Source: Tolypothrix brevis GSE-NOS-MK-07-07A (lineage in GTDB: Bacteria; Cyanobacteriota; Cyanobacteriia; Cyanobacteriales; Nostocaceae). Taken from it: a stretch of DNA of 64,000 bases. Within the stretch, counting starts at the first letter, position 1, and every line of letters begins with the position of its first letter. A program made the position numbers and the translations under genes. The stretch lies in NCBI GenBank assembly GCA_019358985.1, contig JAHHIJ010000007.1, positions 62,001 through 126,000 of the forward strand. The letters run 5' to 3'. The notes beneath the pieces were generated by a model. The model saw nothing but the letters and a program-made list of their open reading frames with translations, was not told the origin of the DNA and did no database searches. Below, piece by piece: positions 36,691-45,303 of this stretch.

Positions 36691-37614
36691 TCAACCTTGA
36701 ATAGTGCTGATTGCACCTTGAGTATCAAGAGAAAGCGATCGCACAATCGCACTAATTCCTTCTTGTTTCCAAGCAGCTGCCATCGCTGTTGCTACAGGTT
36801 GGGAGTGCAATTCATCTGTCAAGGCTAAAAGCGTCGGTCCTGCACCACTAATTACCATGCCATAAGCACCTTTTGATAGTGCAGCTGAATTTACAGCATC
36901 GTACCCCGAAATCAGCGCTTTTCGATAAGGCTGATGTAACTTATCTTGTAAAGCTGCCTTTAACCAATTAGTGTTGGCAGTTTCCAAACCGCGCAACAAT
37001 AAGCCCAAGTGTGCAGTATTGAAAATTGCATCCGCACGACTTACTTGAGTTGGGAGAACTGCCCGCGCTTCTTTAGTTGAAAGCTCAAAATCAGGAATCG
37101 CTACTACTGGTACAATATGATTATGCCAGGGAATGTCACAAATTTCCCAAGCGGTGTCAGTAGTTGCAGCGAGACGACATCCACCCAACAAAGCGGGAAC
37201 GACATTATCGGGATGTCCTTCCATAGCGATCGCTAACTCCATTATCTGCCACTGACTTAAAGGTTCACCTGCCAACAAATTAGCACCAATCAATCCACCA
37301 ACAATCGCTGTTGCTGAACTACCTAAACCCCGTGCCAATGGTACACCCATTTTAATCTCAATTTTTACAGGTGGCGGTATTTCCTGTAAGTGTTGGTAGA
37401 AAGTTACAAACGCCTGATAAACTAGATTACTCTCATCAGTTTTAACTTTTTCAGCCTCCGTACCTGTGACACAGATAATTACTTCACCTTTGTCAAGACG
37501 AGTGAACTTAAACTCATTGTAAAGCGTTAAAGCTGCGCCAATACAATCAAAACCTGGTCCTAAATTGGCGGTTGTAGCGGGAACCGTGACAGTGACACAA
37601 GAAACAATAGACAT
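36691..37614 (-). CDS. thrB: Homoserine kinase
   Basis: A 307-residue GHMP kinase from the ATG at 37614. Motifs are VTVPATTANLGPGFDCIGAA (substrate site), the ATP loop GVPLARGLGSSATAIVGG near residue 90, and AYGMVISGAGPTLLAL near residue 245. It phosphorylates homoserine in threonine synthesis. Length matches the family. No thrA or thrC lies in the window. Confidence 0.95.
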   Translation of the reverse strand: MSIVSCVTVTVPATTANLGPGFDCIGAALTLYNEFKFTRLDKGEVIICVTGTEAEKVKTDESNLVYQAFVTFYQHLQEIPPPVKIEIKMGVPLARGLGSSATAIVGGLIGANLLAGEPLSQWQIMELAIAMEGHPDNVVPALLGGCRLAATTDTAWEICDIPWHNHIVPVVAIPDFELSTKEARAVLPTQVSRADAIFNTAHLGLLLRGLETANTNWLKAALQDKLHQPYRKALISGYDAVNSAALSKGAYGMVISGAGPTLLALTDELHSQPVATAMAAAWKQEGISAIVRSLSLDTQGAISTIQG

Positions 37615-37701
37615 TTATCAAATACTTTGCAATCATCAATAAGCATCCCACGTAATTGATTAATTTGGAAGCTCGGTACTCCGATTTAGGATTAATCTGT
37701 A

Positions 37702-39873
37702 CTAAGGTGTTTTTATCGGCGTAGATATTGGTGTGGGTGTTGGTGTGGGTGTTAATATGGGCGTTGGTGTGGGTGTTAATATGGGCGTTGGCGTTGGTGT
37801 TGGTGTTGGCGTTGGTGTGGGTGTTAATATGGGCGTAGATGTTGGTGTGGTTGTTGGTGTGGTTGCTGGTGCAGGATTTTCAGCGGTGATACTGAGTTGA
37901 TAATCTAGTGGTTTTGATGCGGTGGAAACGACTACAAACTCATAATATCCGTCTTCTGGTAGTTCGGTTGATAAAGTGCGTTTTGTAGAATCTTCTAAAA
38001 ATTTGATTTTGCCAGATGGGGAATAAATTGATAGTAAAAGTTGGGAATTTCCTTGCAGTTTAATATCCATTAATTGATTTTTGGCAAGTTCGATAATAAA
38101 AACTTTGCCATCAACAGCTTTAAGAGTACCACTAACTGTTTTATTCTTAGCACCTTTATCAAATACAAGTTTCTCAAAAGCCCTACCTGAAACGATCGCC
38201 TGAACTTTATCATTAACAAATCCTTGCCAAACTTGTCCGATGGGTGTATCGGTAAAATTTTTACCTTGCTGTTCGGGAAATTGCTGATAAAAGGCAACAT
38301 TAGCCAAATCATATAAAGAACGACTACCAACGTTGATTTTATTGACTTTTTCTTTAGCGCGATCGCGTTGTGCGGCTGTATAATTTCCTAATTGTTGACG
38401 TGCATTTTTACTCAGTGGCTCCAGCTTATCTAACAATTCGTCGGCTGTTTTATCCCACTCGGCTCGCAAACTGTCATCATTAGCATCATCGCTCAGTTTG
38501 CGTCCTTTTAAACTAGGATTTTTCTCCCAAAATACTTGATTTACCAAGTCAACGTAAAAGTTGAAATCTATACCCAACTGTTGACGGCGTATGCTTAATT
38601 TTTCTTTACGTGCGCGTTCTTCGGGTGCGTATTTTGCCAGCGGATCGGTTGGCTGATCATTCGTTGGTGTGACATCGGGTGTAGGTTGCGTGGTATCTTG
38701 TGAAGAATCTCCACCACGAGACAGTAGCAAGTTTGTCCCCAACCATCCTACACCAACAACCCCAGCTAGAGCTAATCCTACCAGCAAACTTTTCCCTGAT
38801 GTCCAGGAGTTTTGTGGCTGGGGAATATCGGGGGAGGGGGGAGGAGGGGGGGAGTGGAGGAGGGGGGGAGATACAGCTACGGTACTTTGAGTTTGTTGAG
38901 TCGGCGGATAGTTGACAGGTGACGAATTTAATGCATTTAAAACTTGTTGCGCTGATTGAAAGCGATCGCCTGGTCTAGGTGATAGCATCCTCTCTAACAC
39001 CTGTTCTAAATTCGGACTAACAGTAACTTCCCGTCGCCATTGCCAAGCTAAAGTATGAGTATCAATTAATTCTTGCGGTTGTCTACCTGTCAGTAAAACT
39101 AACACCGTCGCCGCCAAAGCATACAAATCGCTGTGAGGAGATACCAGCCCGGTTTGCATCTGTTCTGAGGGTGCATATCCTGCCTTCCCCAGTAGCGTTG
39201 CCGGTGGTGTTGCACCTGCACCGTGTTGATAATATTTTGAAGCTACGGCTGCGACTACTTGTTTCACCCCGCCAAAGTCAATTAAGATTGGTAATTGGTC
39301 AACTGTGCGAAGAATTAAGTTATCGGGGGAAATGTCGCGGTGAATGACTCCTAAAGAGTGGATATAATCCAAAACTGGCAGAAGTTGCACCAACAATTGA
39401 CGCACTTCCGCTTCACTAAACCGTAAACCTTGCTGTAACCGAGTATTTAATAAAGCGTTGTAAGGTTGCCCTTCTACATAATCTTGCACCAAAAACAAGT
39501 ATTCCTTACCCCCCAAATTGCTGCGAAACAATTCGCGGAAGCGGGGAATTTGCGGATGTTGCAATTTGTAAAGAACAGTTGCTTCTCGCTGAAATAGTTC
39601 TTCAGCTTTTTGTAAAACGTAAGGAGTTTGAACTTGGGGAGAGAATTCCTTTAAAACACAAAGTTCCCGAAAGCGGTTGATATCTTCAGCTAAATGAGTG
39701 CGTCCGAACCCTCCTTGACCCAATAGACGTACAATAACATAGCGATCGCTTAGAGTTTGTCCCGGTTGAATACCCTGACTCACCAGATTTTGATTTAGCC
39801 TTTCACCACAATGGAGACAAAAGCTACTAACAGTGGGGTTTTCGTGTCCCTTGGAACAATAAACGAGATTCAT
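37702..39873 (-). CDS. Membrane serine/threonine protein kinase with PPC-like domain and Thr-Pro tail
   Basis: A 723-residue protein (ATG 39873). Order: Cys-rich N-terminus (CSKGHENPTVSSFCLHCG); kinase domain about 45-310 with GQGGFGRTHLAE, catalytic HRDISPDNLIL and metal-binding DFGGVK; Pro-rich linker; one membrane helix (about 362-384); a domain of about 160 residues shared with the neighbour kinase (QQLGIDFNFYVDLVNQVFWE, then DELLDKLEPLS); a pre-peptidase C-terminal-like beta domain; and a Thr-Pro repeat tail of about 45 residues. The kinase faces the cytoplasm and the C-terminal domains lie outside, suggesting a sensor of envelope or external conditions. Confidence 0.88.
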   Translation of the reverse strand: MNLVYCSKGHENPTVSSFCLHCGERLNQNLVSQGIQPGQTLSDRYVIVRLLGQGGFGRTHLAEDINRFRELCVLKEFSPQVQTPYVLQKAEELFQREATVLYKLQHPQIPRFRELFRSNLGGKEYLFLVQDYVEGQPYNALLNTRLQQGLRFSEAEVRQLLVQLLPVLDYIHSLGVIHRDISPDNLILRTVDQLPILIDFGGVKQVVAAVASKYYQHGAGATPPATLLGKAGYAPSEQMQTGLVSPHSDLYALAATVLVLLTGRQPQELIDTHTLAWQWRREVTVSPNLEQVLERMLSPRPGDRFQSAQQVLNALNSSPVNYPPTQQTQSTVAVSPPLLHSPPPPPSPDIPQPQNSWTSGKSLLVGLALAGVVGVGWLGTNLLLSRGGDSSQDTTQPTPDVTPTNDQPTDPLAKYAPEERARKEKLSIRRQQLGIDFNFYVDLVNQVFWEKNPSLKGRKLSDDANDDSLRAEWDKTADELLDKLEPLSKNARQQLGNYTAAQRDRAKEKVNKINVGSRSLYDLANVAFYQQFPEQQGKNFTDTPIGQVWQGFVNDKVQAIVSGRAFEKLVFDKGAKNKTVSGTLKAVDGKVFIIELAKNQLMDIKLQGNSQLLLSIYSPSGKIKFLEDSTKRTLSTELPEDGYYEFVVVSTASKPLDYQLSITAENPAPATTPTTTPTSTPILTPTPTPTPTPTPTPILTPTPTPILTPTPTPTPISTPIKTP

Positions 39874-39885
39874 CAATTTAGTTAG

Positions 39886-39980
39886 TTGTTAGTTGTTGGA
39901 TGTTGGTTGTTGGTTGTGAGTTGTGAGTTGTTGGTTGTCGGTTGTTAATTATTTTATGAACTACTAACCACTAACCACTA
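39886..39980. repeat. TTGTTGGT/TTAGTG-type short tandem repeats
   Basis: Degenerate tandem repeats of TTGTTGGTTGTGAGTTG type, followed by an inverted ACTAACCACTAACC run. Similar sequence occupies 46545-46700. They are typical short tandem repeats of Nostocales spacers. Confidence 0.65.
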
Positions 39981-39985
39981 ACATT

Positions 39986-40093
39986 GTAGAGACGCGATTA
40001 ATCGCGTCTCTACCACAGACGCGATTAATCGCGTCTCTACCACAGACGCGATTAATCGCGTCTCTACCACAGACGCGATTAATCGCGTCTCTA
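39986..40093. repeat. 27-bp tandem array of the CGATTAATCG-core hairpin
   Basis: GTAGAGACGCGATTAATCGC completes a perfect hairpin to 40013, then three further 27-bp units, each GACGCGATTAATCGCGTCTC plus TACCACA, follow without a break. The array ends three bases before the stop codon of the downstream kinase gene. A single copy of the same core is at 41844. Confidence 0.9.
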
Positions 40094-40096
40094 ACC

Positions 40097-41761
40097 TTAT
40101 TGTTGTCGTTTATTAACTTCATCGGCAGCGATCGCATACCAAATTTGACCAAGAGTCTTTTGATTCAGTTTCCCACGTCGCTGACCGGGAAACAAGCGAT
40201 GGAATTTTTGATTTGTGTCTCTGTTCAATTGACTGATTGTATAATCACCAAACTTTCCTGCTTGCGCTTTGCGTCTCCAAACGTCGTCATCTTGAGAACC
40301 GTAATTTCCCAACTTCCGCCGTGATGCATCACTGAGTTTAGCTTGTTCTAATTTATCTAGCAAGTTGTCAGCTACACCGTACCATTCTTTGCGTAAAGCA
40401 GCATCTTCTGAACTAGAAGTCAGAGTGCGTCCTTGTAATTCTGGATTTTCGGTATAAAATAAATTATCTACAGTTCGAGTAAAAAATCCTTCAGGAATTT
40501 CTAATTCTTGACGGCGATTAACAATTTGACTTATATCTTTATTTACGCCAGGTTTATTTTCCGGATTTCCTCCCGTCGGTAATTTCGGTAGAGAAATTGA
40601 GGGGACAGATATTGATGATACACCGCGAACAACGGCATTTACTACCGCCCAAGTCCCAGCGAAAGTTAAAACAACCGCAGTTGTTCCAATCAGACTAACA
40701 GCAAAAGGACGAAGCCAAACTGGTAAAGGTAACGCACCGGCGATTAATTGCGTTCTTTTGTGAAGATTACTGACTACAGCACCAGCGCGTTGTCGCCCAG
40801 GAGCTGCTATCATAGTTTTTAGTTTGGTGATGTGTGGATTTGTGGTTTTGACTGCCATAGAAAACTTTAAATCTTTAATAACTTCATTTGCTGTTTGATA
40901 GCGATCGCTTGGTTTATAAGCAAGCATCCTTTTTAACACCGCTTCCAGTTGCGAACTGACTTTAATTTCCTGTCCCCAACGCCAAACACCTTGATAGCTA
41001 TCATAAAGATGTTGCGGTTCCTTACCTGTTGATAATACCAGGGATGTCACAGCTAAAGAGTACAAATCGCTACTAGGAAATGCTTTTCCCTGACGTAACT
41101 GTTCTTCTGGTGCGTAACCCTTTTTACCCAACAATGTGCGATTTCCACCTAACTGAGTAAACCAAAAACCCTTACTCGCAGGTAATTGCTTCACACCACC
41201 AAAATCAATCAACACGGGCAACTTATCAGAACTCCGCAAAATCAAATTATCAGGAGAAATATCCCGATGAACGACATCAAGTGAGTGAATATACGATAAG
41301 ACAGGTAAAATTTCTTGCAATAACTTAATTACTTCTTCCTCAGTAAAAGTTTGACGTTCTAACAACTCATAATAATTTTCCCCCTCCACATAATCTTGCA
41401 CCAAAAAGAAAAAATCTTTATCACCTAACTTCGCTTGCAAAGAAGCGTGAAAACGGGGAATTTGCGGATGCTGGAGTTTCTTTAAAACGCTTGCTTCACG
41501 TTCAAATAGTTCTTTCGCTTTTAATAAATCTTGTTGTGCTACAACTTGCGGTGCAAATTCCTTCAGCACACAATTTTGATTCGATTGATTTTTGTCAAGA
41601 GCCAAATAAGTGCGTCCAAAACCACCCTGCCCCAATTGTCGTAAAATATGATAGCGGTTCTCTACCACCTTCCCTGTAGCAAGAGGAAACGGTTCACCGC
41701 AGTGGATACAAAATCGGTTACTCTGATCATTTGCGTGTTGTTTACTGCAATAGACTTGCAT
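40097..41761 (-). CDS. Membrane serine/threonine protein kinase, paralogue of the neighbour
   Basis: A 554-residue protein from the ATG at 41761 (MQVYCSKQHANDQSNRFCIH). Order: Cys-rich N-terminus; kinase domain (about 32-300) with GQGGFGRTYLAL, HRDISPDNLIL and DFGGVKQL; linker; one membrane helix (about 345-370, PFAVSLIGTTAVVLTFAG); then the same about 160-residue outer domain as the downstream kinase (RRQELEIPEGFFTRTVDNLF, VADNLLDKLEQAKLS, LGNYGS). It lacks the PPC-like domain and Thr-Pro tail. The two genes form a tandem pair in the same direction. Confidence 0.88.
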   Translation of the reverse strand: MQVYCSKQHANDQSNRFCIHCGEPFPLATGKVVENRYHILRQLGQGGFGRTYLALDKNQSNQNCVLKEFAPQVVAQQDLLKAKELFEREASVLKKLQHPQIPRFHASLQAKLGDKDFFFLVQDYVEGENYYELLERQTFTEEEVIKLLQEILPVLSYIHSLDVVHRDISPDNLILRSSDKLPVLIDFGGVKQLPASKGFWFTQLGGNRTLLGKKGYAPEEQLRQGKAFPSSDLYSLAVTSLVLSTGKEPQHLYDSYQGVWRWGQEIKVSSQLEAVLKRMLAYKPSDRYQTANEVIKDLKFSMAVKTTNPHITKLKTMIAAPGRQRAGAVVSNLHKRTQLIAGALPLPVWLRPFAVSLIGTTAVVLTFAGTWAVVNAVVRGVSSISVPSISLPKLPTGGNPENKPGVNKDISQIVNRRQELEIPEGFFTRTVDNLFYTENPELQGRTLTSSSEDAALRKEWYGVADNLLDKLEQAKLSDASRRKLGNYGSQDDDVWRRKAQAGKFGDYTISQLNRDTNQKFHRLFPGQRRGKLNQKTLGQIWYAIAADEVNKRQQ

Positions 41762-41843
41762 AATGCCCAAGTATGAATGAAGGGTTTTCTTTATTGCTAC
41801 AACAGGTATAGTCCCATTTACGCAAAATTATGAAAATGGGGGA

Positions 41844-41871
41844 GTAGAGACGCGATTAATCGCGTCTGTAC
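41844..41871. repeat. Single CGATTAATCG-core hairpin
   Basis: GTAGAGACGCGATTAATCGC plus GTCTGTAC, one change from a perfect palindrome. It lies between the divergent kinase and PaaK-like genes, next to a C/T-rich tract. Confidence 0.75.
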
Positions 41872-41972
41872 AAAAGTGGAGGAGTGGGGGAGTGGGAAAA
41901 CAAAGAATAAATTCCCCCTTGTCTCCCACTCCCCCTCTCCCCTAACGAATAATCATCAAAATAATAAGTACC

Positions 41973-43577
41973 ATGAACAGCCAATCACAACAGCAGCGGG
42001 CAATTAGGGCTTTTCAAGAGTTTATAACTACACCTTTAGAAACCCTACTACAACGCCATATAAACAGTAAAAGCGAATCAGCAGTTTTGACATTATTTCA
42101 TGAAATCGCTGCTAACGTACCGGCTTACAAGACTTTTTTAACACAACAGAATATAAATCCCGCTTCCATCCAAACCTTTGAGGATTTCCAAAAACTACCT
42201 TTAATTACCAAAGAAAATTATATCTCGCGTCATCCTTTAGCTGACTTGTGTCGTAACGGACAGTTACAAACATGTGACATGATAGCCGCTTCTTCGGGTT
42301 CCACAGGTAAACCGACATTTTGGACTCGTTTTTTCACAGATGAACTGCAAATTGCAACTCGGTTTGAGCAAATATTTCATGACAGCTTTCATGCAGATTC
42401 CAAAAGCACTTTAGCTGTGATTTGTTTCACTTTAGGAACCTGGGTAGGTGGAATGTTTTCAACTAATTGTTGTCGCTATCTTGCCAGTAAAGGTTATCCT
42501 CTCACTGTAATTACACCCGGTAACAACAAAGAAGAAATATTGCGAATTGTACAGGAACTTGGTTCAGCTTTCGAGCAAGTTGTATTGTTAGGATATCCGC
42601 CATTTTTGAAAGATGTAATTGATAGTGGTGTGGAGTGGCAGCAATATCAAGTTAAGCTAGTAATGGCAGGAGAAGTATTTAGTGAAGAATGGCGCAGTTT
42701 AGTTGGTGAAAGAATTGGTTCGCAAAATTCCTGTTACGATTCAGCATCACTTTATGGAACTGCGGATGCAGGTGTTTTGGCTAATGAAACACCTTTAAGT
42801 ATTTGTATTCGTCGTTTTTTGGCAGAAAATCCTGATGCTGCGAAAGCTTTATTTGGGGAATCTCGTTTGCCTGCTTTGCTACAGTATGACCCAATAAGTC
42901 GCTTTTTTGAAGTTGAAAATGGTACGTTATTTTTTTCGGGAGATAATGGTATTCCCTTGGTGCGTTATAACATTTTAGATAGTGGTGGGATAATTCGTTA
43001 TGATGCCATGTTAGAATTTTTGGCAGAGTGGGGATTTAACCCTGTGACAGAGTTAGAAAATCAAGGTGTTAAAATGAACCCGCAACCGCAATCGTACCCG
43101 AACCAGAACCCGCAACCGAACCCGCAGGCTGGAAGCCTGGGGCTATACGAACAAAGCCCGCCTGCGCGGGCTATACTGAGAGGGATTCATCAATTACCTT
43201 TTGTGTATGTTTTCGGACGTTCTAATTTTACGGTTTCTTATTTTGGGGCGAATATTTACCCAGAAAATGTCACGGTAGGATTAGAGCAACCTGTAATTAA
43301 AGAGTGGGTAACGGGTAAATTTGTATTGCAGGTGAAGGAAGATGCAGACAAGAACCGCTTTTTATCTGTGGTTGTGGAGTTGGCGCCTGAGGTGGAAGGA
43401 AGTGAAGAGAAAAGTGAGGCGATCGCTAATTCAATTCTATCACAATTAAAGCGCCTCAATAGTGAGTTTGCTAACTACGTCCCCCCAGAATATCAAATGC
43501 CAAAAGTGATATTAGCATCACTTGGCGATTCGGAATATTTCCCTATTGGTGTGAAGCATCGTTATACACGCAAGTAG
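41973..43577 (+). CDS. PaaK-like adenylate-forming enzyme (phenylacetate-CoA ligase family)
   Basis: A 534-residue protein from the ATG at 41973. It carries the AMP-binding signature MIAASSGSTGKPTFWTR near residue 108, GTADAGVLANE near 265, and a C-terminal domain starting FVYVFGRSNFTVSYFGANIY. Members adenylate a carboxylate and pass it to CoA or an amine; the substrate here is unknown. Residues about 365-405 are a low-complexity insert (Asn/Pro/Gln rich, then GSLGLYEQSPPARAILRG) encoded by an interspersed repeat that stays in frame. The insert lies between the large and small domains, where it might be tolerated. Confidence 0.75.
   Translation: MNSQSQQQRAIRAFQEFITTPLETLLQRHINSKSESAVLTLFHEIAANVPAYKTFLTQQNINPASIQTFEDFQKLPLITKENYISRHPLADLCRNGQLQTCDMIAASSGSTGKPTFWTRFFTDELQIATRFEQIFHDSFHADSKSTLAVICFTLGTWVGGMFSTNCCRYLASKGYPLTVITPGNNKEEILRIVQELGSAFEQVVLLGYPPFLKDVIDSGVEWQQYQVKLVMAGEVFSEEWRSLVGERIGSQNSCYDSASLYGTADAGVLANETPLSICIRRFLAENPDAAKALFGESRLPALLQYDPISRFFEVENGTLFFSGDNGIPLVRYNILDSGGIIRYDAMLEFLAEWGFNPVTELENQGVKMNPQPQSYPNQNPQPNPQAGSLGLYEQSPPARAILRGIHQLPFVYVFGRSNFTVSYFGANIYPENVTVGLEQPVIKEWVTGKFVLQVKEDADKNRFLSVVVELAPEVEGSEEKSEAIANSILSQLKRLNSEFANYVPPEYQMPKVILASLGDSEYFPIGVKHRYTRK
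43076..43182. repeat. Repeat inserted in frame in the PaaK-like gene
   Basis: Starts with degenerate AACCCGCAACCG-type tandem units, then GCAGGCTGGAAGCCTGGGGC (a palindromic repeat), then AAAGCCCGCCTGCGCGGGCT (a second palindrome). These are interspersed repeats usually found in spacers. Length and frame preserve the coding sequence. Confidence 0.7.
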
Positions 43578-43648
43578 CAATTTTCAGCAAGCCCTAATTA
43601 TCCACTAGACATCTGGTATAAATGAACTATGCGTTACCCAAAACCCTT

Positions 43649-43675
43649 GTAGAGACGTTAAATTAACGTCTCTAC
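43649..43675. repeat. TTAAATTAA-core hairpin of the GTAGAGACG family
   Basis: GTAGAGACGTTAAATTAACG then TCTCTAC: perfect arms, AT-only core. Upstream, ACTAGACATCTGG and TATGCGTTACCCAAAAC mark the left half of a CAATAGACAT-type element; no clear right end is seen. Confidence 0.75.
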
Positions 43676-43713
43676 ATTCTTTTTCACAGTAAAAGCGTGC
43701 CTAATCCTAACGT

Positions 43714-43989
43714 TCAATCAGGATAACGCTTTGAGGTGTGGAGAACTCGAAGAATTTCTACTGATTCTTTAACTCGATAAATGACAATGTATGATGTGCC
43801 GGAAATTACAAGCTCTCTTGTATCTTCTAGACGTCCAATTCGCCCCATAAAAGGATAGTTCTCAAGTTGACTCACTGCACTTTGAATCCTAAAAATTGCT
43901 TCTTGTGCGGCTTTTGGACTGTCTTTTAGGATGTAATTATGGGCTTGTTCCAGATTACGCAGCGCACGACGTAGCCATTTAATCTGCAT
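43714..43989 (-). CDS. ParE/RelE-family toxin
   Basis: A 91-residue protein, MQIKWLRRALRNLEQAHNYI at the start, with NYPFMGRIGRLEDTRELVIS and a final YIVIYRVKESVEILRVLHTS. This is the ParE/RelE fold pattern (two N-terminal helices, then a sheet). ParE toxins poison DNA gyrase and RelE toxins cut mRNA; the type with GRxGRxxxTRELVI is usually called ParE. It overlaps the antitoxin gene by 11 bp, so the pair is translationally coupled. Confidence 0.88.
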   Translation of the reverse strand: MQIKWLRRALRNLEQAHNYILKDSPKAAQEAIFRIQSAVSQLENYPFMGRIGRLEDTRELVISGTSYIVIYRVKESVEILRVLHTSKRYPD

Positions 43990-44221
43990 TAGTCAGCCTT
44001 GCAAATGTAGCTTTTACTTCCTCATCGCTTGCAAAGTCTCCTGCATCCGCTTCAGCAATCCCCTTAGTAATTTCTTCAATTTGCCACTGGTACATCTCTA
44101 CATAAGCGGTTACTGCCTCATTCAGTACATAACTTCTATCACGATTTATTCCGGCTGCAATTGCATCAAGTGCCAGCTTTTTATCACTATCTATCCGAAA
44201 GGTAATGTTTTCTTTACTCAT
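43979..44221 (-). CDS. Ribbon-helix-helix antitoxin of the ParE-type toxin
   Basis: An 80-residue protein. The N-terminus MSKENITFRIDSDKKLALDA with NRDRSYVLNEAVTAYV is a CopG/MetJ-type ribbon-helix-helix DNA-binding domain. The acidic C-terminus (AEADAGDFASDEEVKATFAR) would bind the toxin. It likely represses its own promoter at the palindrome 24 bp upstream. Confidence 0.88.
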   Translation of the reverse strand: MSKENITFRIDSDKKLALDAIAAGINRDRSYVLNEAVTAYVEMYQWQIEEITKGIAEADAGDFASDEEVKATFARLTNAD

Positions 44222-44244
44222 CGCTTTATTTCCTAAAAATACAT

Positions 44245-44295
44245 TTGCATCACATTATATAACAGTGTAGTGCAACGTTATATAATGTAATGCAA
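44245..44295. promoter_or_regulatory. Palindromic operator of the toxin-antitoxin operon
   Basis: TTGCATCACATTATATAAC (44245-44263) and GTTATATAATGTAATGCAA (44277-44295) are inverted repeats of 19 bases with one mismatch, separated by 13 bases that contain another TGCAAC half site. The AT-rich arms also offer TATAAT-like -10 sequence. Position right before the antitoxin gene fits autoregulation. Confidence 0.75.
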
Positions 44296-44306
44296 TAGAG
44301 AAAACT

Positions 44307-44340
44307 AAAAAACCCGTCCAAACTAACATTTTGACGGGTT
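44307..44340 (-). terminator. Intrinsic terminator downstream of the FAS1 gene
   Basis: Minus strand: AACCCGTC, 14-base loop, GACGGGTT, then TTTTAG. It separates the FAS1 gene from the toxin-antitoxin operon, which is transcribed in the same direction. Confidence 0.85.
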
Positions 44341-44373
44341 ATTATTATTTACAAATTCTGAAAACTTCTGAGA

Positions 44374-45303
44374 TTACAAATCAGGAGGTAAAATCACTTG
44401 ATCTATCGCATGAATAACGCCGTTACTACCTTTGATATCTGCCTTCGTCACCTTAGCTTCATTAACGGTTACGCCAGCTTTCGGATCAACTTTAACATTA
44501 ATCGCACCGCCTTCAACGCTTTTTACTTCACCAGATTTCAAATCAGTAGATAATACTTGACCTTTGACCACATGGTAAGTCAAAAGCTTGATCAGTACTT
44601 CTTTATTTTCTGGCTTCAACAAATCGCGCACGGCATCTTGTGGTAATTTAGCAAATGCCGCATCCGTGGGTGCAAAAATGGTGTAGTTATCTGTACCTTG
44701 TAAAATCTCTGTCAATCCAGCTGCTTTCAAAGCCTTAGTTAAAGTTTTAAAAGAACCGTCCGCTTCCGCTAGCGCTACCAAATTCTTACCTTCAGTGCTG
44801 GAACTTCCTCCAGACGGTTTAGTTGGGCTGGGTGTCTCCCCTGGTGTCGGTGTGGGTGTTGTTTCTGGAGTTCCAGGTGTGGGTGTTGTTTCTGGAGTTC
44901 CAGGTGTGGGTGTTGTTTCTGGAGTTCCAGGTGTGGGTGTTGTTTCTGGAGTTCCAGGTGTGGGTGTTGTGCTTGGTGTAGTCTGACTCTTACGATTATA
45001 AGGAGCCTCGTTGAAAATACTAGGGCTAGGATTTATACCCCCCCTTTGGTTGCTCTGAGATACCGTGTTTTTCCCTGGTGCAGGCTTCTTGCCCTCTTTG
45101 GCTAATTCTGGTTCAGTCGGGGTATATTCAGCGTTTACCAAAACACGTTGACCGCGATTGTAGGGTGCTCCTGAGAAAACACTAGGGTTAGGATTTAGTA
45201 ACTCATTGGCTCTAGCCGAAAAAATCATGAGGAAACTAGCACCGGTTACTCCCACTAGTCCTGCTAACTTGGTCAGCAATTTTCTGTTATGATCAACCTT
45301 CAT
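44374..45303 (-). CDS. Secreted fasciclin (FAS1) domain protein with Pro/Thr repeat linker
   Basis: A 309-residue protein. The signal or anchor segment ends near ARA (about residue 33). Two related short motifs follow, NPNPSVFSGAPYNRGQ (about 37-52) and NPSPSIFNEAPYNRKS (about 91-106), then about 60 residues of Pro/Thr repeats (9-residue unit TPETTPTPG), then a FAS1 domain (about 170-309) with LVALAEADGSFKTLTKALKA, YTIFAPTDAAFAKLP, LLTYHVVKGQVL and GSNGVIHAIDQVILPP. FAS1 domains act in adhesion and cell-surface interaction. The paired PSxFxxAPYNR motif recurs in cyanobacterial FAS1 proteins. Confidence 0.9.
   Translation of the reverse strand: MKVDHNRKLLTKLAGLVGVTGASFLMIFSARANELLNPNPSVFSGAPYNRGQRVLVNAEYTPTEPELAKEGKKPAPGKNTVSQSNQRGGINPSPSIFNEAPYNRKSQTTPSTTPTPGTPETTPTPGTPETTPTPGTPETTPTPGTPETTPTPTPGETPSPTKPSGGSSSTEGKNLVALAEADGSFKTLTKALKAAGLTEILQGTDNYTIFAPTDAAFAKLPQDAVRDLLKPENKEVLIKLLTYHVVKGQVLSTDLKSGEVKSVEGGAINVKVDPKAGVTVNEAKVTKADIKGSNGVIHAIDQVILPPDL
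44849..44970. repeat. 27-bp coding tandem repeat in the FAS1 gene
   Basis: Between four and five copies of GGTGTGGGTGTTGTTTCTGG followed by AGTTCCA, nearly identical at the DNA level, which implies recent expansion rather than old selection for protein sequence. Confidence 0.85.

Noticed and set aside
39964-40152. Minus-strand 62-residue frame with RDAINRVCG repeats
   Set aside because: Created by the 27-bp hairpin array and overlapping the 3' end of a kinase gene.
44795-44986. Plus-strand Gly/Val repeat frame
   Set aside because: Antisense shadow of the Thr-Pro repeat of the FAS1 gene.
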